A stretch of 64,000 nucleotides of DNA. Origin: Sinisalibacter lacisalsi. Lineage in GTDB: Bacteria; Pseudomonadota; Alphaproteobacteria; Rhodobacterales; Rhodobacteraceae. The stretch spans positions 1 through 64,000 of the forward strand of contig NZ_BMGI01000004.1 in assembly GCF_014640115.1 (NCBI RefSeq). The letters are read 5' to 3'. Of this stretch, positions 18,195 to 26,349 are shown piece after piece (position 1 is the stretch's first letter; each line of letters opens with the position of its first letter). The notes under the pieces are model-generated. The model did not search any database. It was not told where the DNA came from and was given only the letters and a program-made list of their open reading frames with translations. The position numbers and the translations under genes were made by a program.

Positions 18195-18937
18195 GCCCGG
18201 CAGACCTTGAAAGCCTGCTTGTGGTCGCCTTCGGTTTTGCCGTGGGCGGCCTCCTCAAGGGAGCGACGGGCGCAGGTGCTCCGCTTCTCGCGGTGCCGCT
18301 GCTCTCGCTCTATTTCGACGTGCGTTTCGCGGTGATCATCTTCTCGATTCCCAACCTGGTTCCAAACCTCTGGCAGGCCTGGGCATACCGGCGAACGGCG
18401 CTGCCGCGTCCCTTCGTGCTGCGCTTCGCTCTCGCCGGGATGCTCGGTGCCGGTATCGGCACGTGGATACTCGCGACGGCGCCGTTGGAAAAACTCATGC
18501 TGAGCGTCGCCGCCGCGGTCACGCTCTACATCGTCTTCAGGCTCGTACGGCCCCATTGGCGGCTCGACTATGCCCATGGCCTGCGCCTCGCGGCCCCCGT
18601 CGGCACCCTCGCGGGAATTCTGCAGGGGGCGTCCGGCGTGTCGGCCCCCGTGTCGCTCACCTTTCTCAACAGCCTGGGGCTTGAGCGCAGCCAGTTCGTG
18701 CCGACGGTGTCGATGTTCTTCGTCGGCCTCGGGGTGGTGCAGATCCCGATGCTGATCGGCTACGGCATGCTCACCCCGAGACTGGCCCTGTGGTCGGCCG
18801 CCGCGCTGGTGCCGCTCATCGCGGCGATGCCACTTGGCGCAAGGATCGGCCGCCATGTTTCGCGCGAGGTCTTCGACCGGATCATCCTCGCCCTGCTTGC
18901 CGCGCTCGCCATCAAGCTCGTGGTCGAAGCGCTCTAG
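18191..18937 (+). CDS. TauE/SafE family anion permease
   Basis: 248 residues from GTG 18191, which overlaps the monooxygenase stop as GTGA. It has the TauE/SafE pattern of paired hydrophobic repeats, with VGGLLKGATGAGAPLLAVPLL split around residues 17-37 and AGILQGASGVSAPVSLTFL in the second half. Relatives export sulfite, sulfoacetate or other organic anions. As the last gene of the operon it may export a pathway acid or a sulfur by-product. Confidence 0.82.
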   Translation: MSPADLESLLVVAFGFAVGGLLKGATGAGAPLLAVPLLSLYFDVRFAVIIFSIPNLVPNLWQAWAYRRTALPRPFVLRFALAGMLGAGIGTWILATAPLEKLMLSVAAAVTLYIVFRLVRPHWRLDYAHGLRLAAPVGTLAGILQGASGVSAPVSLTFLNSLGLERSQFVPTVSMFFVGLGVVQIPMLIGYGMLTPRLALWSAAALVPLIAAMPLGARIGRHVSREVFDRIILALLAALAIKLVVEAL

Positions 18938-19252
18938 CGTTGGCAAGACAGTCGGGGGCCCGGCGAACGGATCGCTGTTCGAACAGAGGTGCGCGCGAAC
19001 TACGTATGCCCCCTGCCGCCGCCGAATGATCCCGTGTCGATCGCGAGCAAATCGACGGTGTCAGTTGGATCTGAAGCCACCGTTGAACACAGCGACTCGG
19101 GAAGGCAAATCGCCTGATCGGAGTCCGGGGAAGCAGGCGCCAAGGGCGGGTGATGGCGCGCCCGAAGAAGCGGCTTTGGACGGACGCGGAGACCCGAGCG
19201 CAGTTGCACCAGCACGGGCAACCGGCGCAGGCACCGGCAGGGGGCCCCGACT
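18938..19252. other. Convergent intergenic region with a 12-base palindrome
   Basis: No gene is convincing here. The only structure I see is CTGTTCGAACAG, a perfect palindrome at 18975-18986. A short frame starting near 19150 has a basic start but runs antisense through the next gene and is probably chance. Confidence 0.4.
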
Positions 19253-21121
19253 TTACCGTGCCGCGCGCAGCCAGGACCCGTCAAGGCGCCATCTTGGCCC
19301 GGTCACCACCGTCGCCGTGGTCAGGTCATGGCCGAGCGCGAATTTCACCAGTGCCTCGAGCGAGATGGCCGTGCTGTAGGGCTCCGAGCGCCATTGCGCC
19401 AAGGTCCCGTCAGCCCCGGCGAAGAACAGCCCGGCCCGCCACGCAAAGCCTTCGGCCCCGGCGTCACCCTCCACCCCCGAAAGCGCCAGCGCACGGGATT
19501 GGCGGCTGGCCATCAGGTATCCGATCGCCCGGCTCACGGCGCGTTGGTGGGCGTTGAAAAGCCCCGCGTCCTGCGCGACCTCGGCGCCGATGTTGAGAAG
19601 CGCGCTCGCGGCCAGCGCGGTCGACAACTCGCTGGTCCGGTCCTTTCCGCCGGGGAACGAACCGTCCTCGCGCTGCATCTTCAGCAGATCGCCCAGCAAG
19701 ACGCCCATCGCCGCGCGCAGCGCCGGGTCATGCATCATGCCTCCGTCGCGCACCGCCCGGCTGAGTGCGTATGGCAGCATCATCAACTGCGGATAATAGA
19801 GATCGCAATCGTCCACCCAGGCCCTGGCGTGCACCACATCCACGAGCATCCGCCTGGCATCGCCGAACCCGGCCCAGCCGGACGCGTTGTTCAGCGCAAG
19901 CGAGAACAGGGCATTGGCGTTCACCACGCACACGACGTTATTTACCCCGAGCGGCATGATCCCTTGCCCGGGCGCCGAGAAGGTGTCGAGGTTTTCGTCC
20001 TTGAGCCATGTCAGGAAGGCCCCCGTGGCGCGCCCCCCGGTCCAATCGCCATAGGCGGCGTGCTTGGTGCGCCCGACATCGCGAAAGCGCGGCAGGACGC
20101 GCAGCGCGGCCATGTCGGGCGTGATCCCGTCGCGCGGCTGCAACAGGCTGTGAAGCTTCTGTGTCGCCACCACGATCGCGGTGTCGTCGGCATCGTTGGG
20201 GATGTTGAAGGCGGCGTCGAAACCGTAGGGGTTTTCCTCCCTGTCCAGCACCCGACGCACCCAGCCCTCCGGCTGGAGGTCCTGCCCGGCGGTCGCGGCC
20301 TTCCACAGGGGATTGAGCGGCCCCATCAACAGCTTGGCCAGCGTCTCGATCCGCCGGACTGGGAGATTGACCGGGCCTGTCCGGGGCGCCGGGCTCGTCT
20401 CGCCGGGCCTCTCGCGCCAGAAATTGTAGGCCTCGCCCCGGCGGTAACCCGCGAGGCTCGCAACCGCGAGCGACCGCATCGGTTCGGTGAGCTGCCCGTG
20501 TGGTGGCAGGGAGGTGTCGTCGAGAAAATAAAGAGGGTAGAGGATCCCGGCGGTGACGAAGGGGTTGGAGTCCTGAACCGCCAAGAGCGACTGGCCCCGG
20601 GCATCCCCGAGCCGCTCCGGCAGGAAGTGAATCGTGTTGGCCCATTCGCCGACCGCGTTCCTGATCCTGTGATCGCCCACAAGACCCGAGACCTCGCGAT
20701 AGCCGCGGCCGCCGAGACGGTTGACCAGAACCACCTCTTCGCAGGTGCGCTGTGGCGTCTGGCAATGGTCGTAAAGGCTTGAGAGACTGCCCGAGCGGTC
20801 GCGGATCTGGGTGGCATGGAGGTAGAGCAGCGCGCCATTGATCGTGTGCGCGATCTCGGGGGTCGCGCGCACGTTGGTCACGAAATCCGTGAAGCGGCGA
20901 CTGGAGAGCGGCGGCGGCCCGGCATGGGGCCACTGGATCGTCGCGACGTCGGGCCGGACCGGCGGGGCGGCAGAACGCGGCCCGGCTCCGTCGATTTCAC
21001 CGGCATCCTGCGGCTGCGTGCACGACATCAGGGTGAGCAGGAACCCCGCAGCCCAAAGCCCTGGGCCGCGCCCCGCCCGTGCCTCCGAGTGCCATCGCCG
21101 CCTGAGCCTGTGCATCACCAT
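19253..21121 (-). CDS. Predicted lipoprotein with terpenoid-cyclase-like alpha-helical fold, unknown function
   Basis: About 622 residues if the ATG at 21121 is used; the frame stays open 33 codons further upstream and there is no strong ribosome site, so the start is uncertain. A basic N-terminus and hydrophobic stretch lead to LLTLMSC, a lipobox-like site, so the protein is probably lipid-anchored. Later segments such as LKMQREDGSFPGGKDRTSEL and repeated helical pairs resemble prenyltransferase/squalene-cyclase-type alpha barrels. An IPNDADDTAIVVA segment gives acidic residues on a helix start. No enzyme motif decides a function, and it is not part of a clear operon. Confidence 0.6.
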   Translation of the reverse strand: MVMHRLRRRWHSEARAGRGPGLWAAGFLLTLMSCTQPQDAGEIDGAGPRSAAPPVRPDVATIQWPHAGPPPLSSRRFTDFVTNVRATPEIAHTINGALLYLHATQIRDRSGSLSSLYDHCQTPQRTCEEVVLVNRLGGRGYREVSGLVGDHRIRNAVGEWANTIHFLPERLGDARGQSLLAVQDSNPFVTAGILYPLYFLDDTSLPPHGQLTEPMRSLAVASLAGYRRGEAYNFWRERPGETSPAPRTGPVNLPVRRIETLAKLLMGPLNPLWKAATAGQDLQPEGWVRRVLDREENPYGFDAAFNIPNDADDTAIVVATQKLHSLLQPRDGITPDMAALRVLPRFRDVGRTKHAAYGDWTGGRATGAFLTWLKDENLDTFSAPGQGIMPLGVNNVVCVVNANALFSLALNNASGWAGFGDARRMLVDVVHARAWVDDCDLYYPQLMMLPYALSRAVRDGGMMHDPALRAAMGVLLGDLLKMQREDGSFPGGKDRTSELSTALAASALLNIGAEVAQDAGLFNAHQRAVSRAIGYLMASRQSRALALSGVEGDAGAEGFAWRAGLFFAGADGTLAQWRSEPYSTAISLEALVKFALGHDLTTATVVTGPRWRLDGSWLRAAR

Positions 21122-21470
21122 CCGTGGTCGACATCCCGCAAGTCGCCTGCTATTCGACGGCAAGCTCGCCTGATCCCGCCCGCCGAGCAAGTGTTTTGCG
21201 CCCCGGGCGGCGTCGGTCACATCCTGTCAGCCCGCCAGCCGCGCATCTGGATAGGGGGTCGGAAACGCCTTCTTCCGGTGATCCGGACCTGGCAGGCCGG
21301 GCAGGGCCTGATGAGATTGGGTCGATAATGCATTGTTTGCATCATCCGATCGGTAATCAGCATTTCGCGCAGCGAAATACATCCCCTACGATTTCCGATA
21401 ACGTTGGAGATGCCTTGCTGCGGCATCGCTCGCGCCGCGCACATGGGTGGTCAACCTGAAGGAGGCATCA
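21122..21470. other. Intergenic region upstream of the SDR gene
   Basis: This 349-base gap holds the divergent promoters of the lipoprotein and the SDR operon. It becomes less GC-rich after about 21320. It contains the inverted repeat listed at 21362-21378 and a strong ribosome site AAGGAGG before 21471. No gene is seen. Confidence 0.5.
21362..21378. promoter_or_regulatory. LysR-type palindrome ATTTCGC-N3-GCGAAAT
   Basis: A perfect 7-base inverted repeat 93 bases before the SDR start. It contains the T-N11-A pattern of LysR-type sites and shares the half-site ATTTCGC with the palindrome at 25247-25261 beside the LysR gene, suggesting one regulator for both promoters. Confidence 0.5.
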
Positions 21471-22253
21471 ATGGGGTTTTCCGACCCGTTCCGGCTTGAC
21501 GGAAAGAGATTGTTCATAACTGGCGGCAGCCGTGGCCTGGGGCGCGAGATGGCGCTGGCCATCGCCGCGGCCGGCGCCGATGTGTGCCTTGTCGCGCGCC
21601 CGTCCGAGAGCCTGCAAGCAACGGCGGACGACATCCGCGCACTGGGCCGAAACGCCTGGACCATCGAAGCCGACGTGGGCGACCCGGCGGCATGCGAGGC
21701 GGCCTGCAAGCAGGCGCTGCACCAGATCGGACCATTTGACATTCTGATCAATAATGTCGGTGGCCGACGGGTGAACATTCCCACCGAGGACATGCCGCTT
21801 GAGCAGTGGCACGAACTGATGGACCTGAACCTGACGTCGACTTTTCTGTGCAGCAAGATCATCGGTGGCGCGATGATCGAGCACGGGTCGGGCGGGCGGA
21901 TCATCAATGTCGCCTCGATCAACGCAATGGTGGCGGGCCGGGGCATTGCCGGGCGGCATTACGAGACGGCCAAGGCCGGGGTGCTGCAGTTAAGCCGCAG
22001 TCTCGCGGTCGACTGGGCGCCGCACGGAATCACCGTCAACGCGATCTGCCCGGGCATCTTCCTGACCGAGCCCAACAAGGTCTGGTCACAGAAAAATCCC
22101 GAGATCATCGAGGGTTTGGTTCAGAACATTCCGCAGGGCCGGCTGGGTGAGCCCAAAGACATCGGTCCGCTGGCTGTGTACCTGGCGAGCGACAGCGCGA
22201 ATTACATGACCGGTGCTTCCCTTGTCATCGACGGCGGCTACACGTGCCTGTGA
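21471..22253 (+). CDS. Short-chain dehydrogenase/reductase
   Basis: 260 residues from ATG 21471, chosen for the AAGGAGG site 5 bases upstream. The cofactor motif is TGGSRGLG (residues 15-22). The active-site tyrosine and lysine are in YETAK, with a serine in NVASINAM. The usual NNAG reads NNVGG. The C-terminal SLVIDGGY is typical of classical SDRs. It is followed after 127 bases by a metal-dependent hydrolase gene, probably as an operon. Relatives act on sugar acids and cyclic alcohols; the substrate is not decided. Confidence 0.88.
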   Translation: MGFSDPFRLDGKRLFITGGSRGLGREMALAIAAAGADVCLVARPSESLQATADDIRALGRNAWTIEADVGDPAACEAACKQALHQIGPFDILINNVGGRRVNIPTEDMPLEQWHELMDLNLTSTFLCSKIIGGAMIEHGSGGRIINVASINAMVAGRGIAGRHYETAKAGVLQLSRSLAVDWAPHGITVNAICPGIFLTEPNKVWSQKNPEIIEGLVQNIPQGRLGEPKDIGPLAVYLASDSANYMTGASLVIDGGYTCL

Positions 22254-22380
22254 CAGGCCGGGTCATCTTGCGACATGAAGCGAGACCTTGAGTCGACTGG
22301 TCAGGTCTCCGAAGGTATCAGGACGATGCGCCGGGGTGAGAAGCTTTGTTTTCAGGCATTGAAGAAGGAAGGATGAGGCA

Positions 22381-23538
22381 GTGGCTGCTTTTGATCTGGT
22401 GTTGAAAGGCGGCCGTGTCATCGACACGGTGCAGGATCTCGATGGCCGTTTCGATCTGGGCTTCCGCGCCGGGAAGGTTGCCGCCGTCGAGCCCTGGATT
22501 GATCCGGAATCCGCGCTGGAGCTGCGTGATGTGTCCGGAAAGATCGTAACCCCCGGGCTCATCGATCTGCATACCCATGTTTATTGGGGGGGCACCTCTC
22601 TTGGCGTGGAGGTCGACGAGATTGCGCGCCGCAGCGGCACGACAACCTTCGTCGATGCAGGCAGTGCCGGGGCAGGGAACATCGCGGGGTTCCGCAAACA
22701 TGTGATCGAACCGGCGGCACCCCGCATTCTTGCCTATCTCAACATCTCGTTTCCCGGGATTTTCGCCTTCTCGAAGTCTGTCATGGTGGGCGAGTGCGAA
22801 GACCTTCGCCTGTTGAATGCGCGGGAATGCATGGCCCTGGCGCGCGAACACGCCGATCTGATCGTGGGGATAAAGGCGCGCGTCGGCGCCACTGCCGGCG
22901 GACAATCGGGCCTTGCGCCGCTGGCCCTGGCCATCGAGGTGGCCGATGAGCTGGGTTTGCCGGTGATGGCGCATATCGACAATCCGCCGCCAACCCGGGA
23001 AGAGGTTCTCGGGGCGCTTCGGCCGGGCGATATTCTCACGCATTGCTTCCGCCCATTCCCGAACGCGCCAATCCACGGGAACGGCCAGATCCGCCAAGCG
23101 ATCCTCGATGCGCGAGAGCGCGGCGTCATTTTCGATATCGGGCACGGATACGGTGGCTTCGGTTTTCGGTCCGCGCGCGCGGCTCTTGAGCAAGGGGTGC
23201 AACCGGACGTTCTGTCGAGCGATGTCCACGCCCTCTCGGTCGAGGGGCCGGCGTTCGACATCCTCGCGGTGATGTCGAAATTCATGGCGCTGGGCATGTC
23301 ACTGACCGAGGTGGTCAAGGCAGCGACGGCCGCGCCGGCGCGGGCGCTGCGCCGGGATGATCTCGGCACGCTGCGCGTGGGGGCCGCCGGCGACGCGACG
23401 ATCATCGAGGAAACCGCCGGCGATTTCCTGCATACGGATGCACTCGGCGAAGCGATCGCTGCCAAGAGCGGTCTCGCGCTGAGCGGAGTCGTGATCGGCG
23501 GCGCATGGTGGGCGGATGGGCCTTCGGCGGCGGCCTGA
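22381..23538 (+). CDS. Amidohydrolase-superfamily deacetylase/dihydroorotase-like enzyme
   Basis: 385 residues from GTG 22381, preceded by GAAGGAAGG. Binuclear metal-site elements are visible: LIDLHTHVYWG (residues 60-70), the probable carboxylated lysine in VGIKARVG near residue 164, MAHIDNPP, LTHCFRPF and the aspartate in LSSDVHAL. The set matches the deacetylase/dihydroorotase-like group that includes EF0837-type enzymes. It probably hydrolyses an N-acyl or cyclic amide bond, working with the SDR just upstream. Confidence 0.84.
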   Translation: MAAFDLVLKGGRVIDTVQDLDGRFDLGFRAGKVAAVEPWIDPESALELRDVSGKIVTPGLIDLHTHVYWGGTSLGVEVDEIARRSGTTTFVDAGSAGAGNIAGFRKHVIEPAAPRILAYLNISFPGIFAFSKSVMVGECEDLRLLNARECMALAREHADLIVGIKARVGATAGGQSGLAPLALAIEVADELGLPVMAHIDNPPPTREEVLGALRPGDILTHCFRPFPNAPIHGNGQIRQAILDARERGVIFDIGHGYGGFGFRSARAALEQGVQPDVLSSDVHALSVEGPAFDILAVMSKFMALGMSLTEVVKAATAAPARALRRDDLGTLRVGAAGDATIIEETAGDFLHTDALGEAIAAKSGLALSGVVIGGAWWADGPSAAA

Positions 23539-23696
23539 CCTCTGCGGCCGCGTCACTTGCGATCCGACGGTGAACCTGCACGACTGGATCGTGGGCGTGT
23601 GTCACGACAGGGGCGCACCGATCTGGCCGGTTGCTACGCGGGGCGTTGGTCGCACCTCGACAGCGAGGCGCCAAGGACGGCCTCGTCGGCCAGATT

Positions 23697-25142
23697 TCAC
23701 AACTTGATGCCGATATTCTTGGTCTGCACGTAGCCGAGCAAGGCTTCCTGGCCTTTCTCGCGGCCGTAACCGGACCGCTTCATGCCGCCAAACGGTGTTT
23801 CGATTCCACCGGCCCACCACTGGTTCACATAAACCTGCCCGGCGACAAGCCTGTGCGCCACCTTGTGGGCAAGGCTGAGGTTGTTGGTGTAGAGACCGGC
23901 GGCGAGGCCGAAATCGGTGCCATTGGCGATTTCAATGGCCTCTTCCGTGTCTTCGAACGGAATGATCACGACGACGGGCCCGAAAAATTCTTCCTGCGCG
24001 ATCCGCATTTGGGGTGTCACGTCCCCAAACACGGTGGGGGCCATGAAGTAGCCATCGAGCCCGGCCACGCGCTTGCCGCCGGTGCACAGCGTGGCGCCTT
24101 CGTCGATTCCGACCTGGCAGAGCGCCTCGACACGGTCGAGTTGCCGGGCGGAGATCAACGGGCCCAACTCGGCCCCGTCGATCCCGGGGCCGACCGTGAG
24201 CGCCTCGGCCTTCGCCACAAGACGGGACACGACCTCGTCATAGAGAGACCGATGCACGATGAGCCGCGAACCGGCGGAACAGATCTGGCCTGCGTGTTTG
24301 AAGATGCCGGCGGCCGCGCTTTCTGCCACCTGGTCGAGATCGGCGTCGGGAAAGACGATCCCGCCGGATTTTCCGCCGAGTTCCATGACACATGGGATGA
24401 CGCGCTCGGCGGCCGCGCGCAGAACGCTTTTGCCGGTTTCGACTGAGCCGGTGAAAACGATGTGGTCGATGTCGTCATGCGCCACAAGCGCCGCGCCGGC
24501 CTCGTACCCCAGACCGCAAACGATATTCACCGCGCCATCGGGAACGCCCGCGCGTTCACAAGCCTCGGCCAGCAAGAACAAGCTGAGCGGTGAATCCTCG
24601 GGTGATTTCAGAACCACGGTATTTGCGGTGGCGATGGCACAGGCAATGGAGCGCGCGCCCACTGGCAGCGGGCCATTCCAGGGGACGATCTGCGCGGAAA
24701 CGCCGTAGGGTTCGTGCGTGGTGTAGTCGAGCAGGTCGGTCCCGATCGGGATCTGCCTGCCTTCGAGCTTGTCGGCAAGCCCGGCGTAGTAACGCAGGTA
24801 TCGTTGCGTAAGGGGGAGTTCGGCGCGCCCTTTTTCCAGGGTCTTGCCATTGTCGAGGCATTCGACCTCGGCGATCTCGTCGGCGGCCTTTTCCAGCTCG
24901 TCAGCGATCCGGAACAGGAGCGCGCCGCGTTCATGCGGGGCCATGTCCTGCAACACGCGCGCTTTGAAACAGGAACGGGCCGCGGCAACCGCCTTGTCAA
25001 TATCGGCGCCGGTGCCGCGCGCGACCTCGCAGATTTTCTGACCATTGCCAGGATTGATGATATCAATCCGCTGGCCGTCGGACGAGTCGACCCATTTTCC
25101 GCCGATATAGTTTTTCCAATAGGGCCGGATCTCGATGGACAT
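23697..25142 (-). CDS. NAD-dependent aldehyde dehydrogenase
   Basis: 481 residues from ATG 25142, preceded by AAGGAGAGCGCATC. Motifs are intact: QIVPWNGPL, the glutamate in VMELGGKSGG and the catalytic cysteine in HAGQICSAGSR (near residue 287). The C-terminal PFGGMKRSGYGREKGQ is typical of betaine, lactaldehyde and phenylacetaldehyde dehydrogenase relatives. It is divergent from a LysR regulator with a perfect LysR-type palindrome between them, so it is probably a regulated catabolic step. Confidence 0.9.
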   Translation of the reverse strand: MSIEIRPYWKNYIGGKWVDSSDGQRIDIINPGNGQKICEVARGTGADIDKAVAAARSCFKARVLQDMAPHERGALLFRIADELEKAADEIAEVECLDNGKTLEKGRAELPLTQRYLRYYAGLADKLEGRQIPIGTDLLDYTTHEPYGVSAQIVPWNGPLPVGARSIACAIATANTVVLKSPEDSPLSLFLLAEACERAGVPDGAVNIVCGLGYEAGAALVAHDDIDHIVFTGSVETGKSVLRAAAERVIPCVMELGGKSGGIVFPDADLDQVAESAAAGIFKHAGQICSAGSRLIVHRSLYDEVVSRLVAKAEALTVGPGIDGAELGPLISARQLDRVEALCQVGIDEGATLCTGGKRVAGLDGYFMAPTVFGDVTPQMRIAQEEFFGPVVVIIPFEDTEEAIEIANGTDFGLAAGLYTNNLSLAHKVAHRLVAGQVYVNQWWAGGIETPFGGMKRSGYGREKGQEALLGYVQTKNIGIKL

Positions 25143-25246
25143 GATGCGCTCTCCTTGGTCGCCGGACCTTGCGAGTCGGGCAAGATTCAGCTGCAAATTA
25201 TCGCTCCCGGGAAGGCGTAAGGAAAATGCTGTTACTGGATGCGCCA

Positions 25247-25261
25247 ATGCGAATTTCGCAT
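25247..25261. promoter_or_regulatory. LysR-type palindrome ATGCGAATTTCGCAT
   Basis: A perfect 15-base palindrome with the T-N11-A core, about 100 bases from both divergent start codons (25142 and 25363). This is the classic position for the recognition site of a divergently transcribed LysR gene. Confidence 0.65.
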
Positions 25262-25362
25262 GCCTCCGGGGGTGAATTCCAAGTTCCGCCGTGCTCTGAT
25301 AGAAGAACCTTGGCTTGGCGTCGATGTGACGGGCGGCGGCCACGCAGGATAGGGAATGGGTC

Positions 25363-26277
25363 ATGGAAATCAAATGGATCCTCGACTTTCTTTCACTTGT
25401 CGACACCCAGAATTTCTCCAGGTCGGCCGACCTGAGAGCGACAACCCAGCCGGCTTTCAGCCGGCGGATCAAGGCGCTCGAGGAATGGATGGGCGCCACC
25501 CTTTTCGACCGCTCCAATCAACCGATTGAATTGACCCCGGCGGGCAAGAGATTCCGGCCCGTCGCCGAAGAGGTTCTGCGCCGGTTGCTGCAAAGCCGCG
25601 AAGAGATCCAGCAACTCGGAAAGCACACCGAGCGCACGATTTCCTTTGCGGCCACGCACAGCCTTTCACTTGTCTTTTTCCCGCGCTGGATCAGGGAGAT
25701 CGAAACCGAAACCGGCATTCTGCGAACCCGGCTCGAGTCGAAACGGATCAGCAGTTGCCTGCAATCGCTGTTGCGGGGCGAGGTGCATTTCATGCTGAGC
25801 CCGACGCACGCGTCGATCGACGTGGAGTTGCCGAAGGATCGTTTCAAGTCGGTCGCGGTCGGCGTCGACAGGCTCATTCCGGTATCGGCGCCGGATGAAT
25901 CGGGCAAACCGCTTCATGCCCTGCCGGGGTCGGCGCAATCGCCGGTCAACTATCTCGCTTACGTGGGATCATCGGCAAGCGGGTTGGCAGTCGATTACCT
26001 TCTCCGGCATCTCGACCGCATGCCGAACCTGAACCAGGTTTTTGACTCGCATCTTGCCGGTGTGCTCAGGAACATGGCGCTGCAAGGCAGGGGGGTCGCC
26101 TGGCTTCCGGAGAGCGAGATTGTCAGCGAGCTTGAGCAACGGACGCTGGTCGAGGCCGGCGACGAAAGCTATTTCATCTCCTCGGAAATCCGCCTTTTTC
26201 GCAATGTCGATCTTCTGCCTGTCGAAGCTGAAGAGTTTTGGAACCGGGTTGCCGATGCGGGATCGGCATCGGCATAG
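25363..26277 (+). CDS. LysR-family transcriptional regulator
   Basis: 304 residues. The N-terminal helix-turn-helix is clear (WILDFLSLVDTQNFSRSAD, then TTQPAFSRRIKALEEWMG), followed by the linker helix and a two-lobed effector-binding domain. The style of the first helix is like that of YjiE/HypT-type LysR proteins. It is divergent from the aldehyde dehydrogenase and would bind the palindrome at 25247-25261; a related site at 21362-21378 suggests it also controls the SDR-hydrolase pair. Confidence 0.9.
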   Translation: MEIKWILDFLSLVDTQNFSRSADLRATTQPAFSRRIKALEEWMGATLFDRSNQPIELTPAGKRFRPVAEEVLRRLLQSREEIQQLGKHTERTISFAATHSLSLVFFPRWIREIETETGILRTRLESKRISSCLQSLLRGEVHFMLSPTHASIDVELPKDRFKSVAVGVDRLIPVSAPDESGKPLHALPGSAQSPVNYLAYVGSSASGLAVDYLLRHLDRMPNLNQVFDSHLAGVLRNMALQGRGVAWLPESEIVSELEQRTLVEAGDESYFISSEIRLFRNVDLLPVEAEEFWNRVADAGSASA

Positions 26278-26349
26278 ACCGACCTTGCATTGGTCGCCCC
26301 GTGGCATCGCCGTTACGCTCGGATCGATACGAAGACGAGGTCGGAACCA

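Noticed and set aside
18975-18986. CTGTTCGAACAG as a LexA-type box
   Set aside because: The alphaproteobacterial SOS box is GTTC or GAAC repeated with a 7-base gap; that spacing is not present here.
19150-19557. Short frame with a basic start (MMARPKKRLW)
   Set aside because: It runs antisense into the lipoprotein gene, has no ribosome site and becomes Arg/Pro-rich; probably chance.
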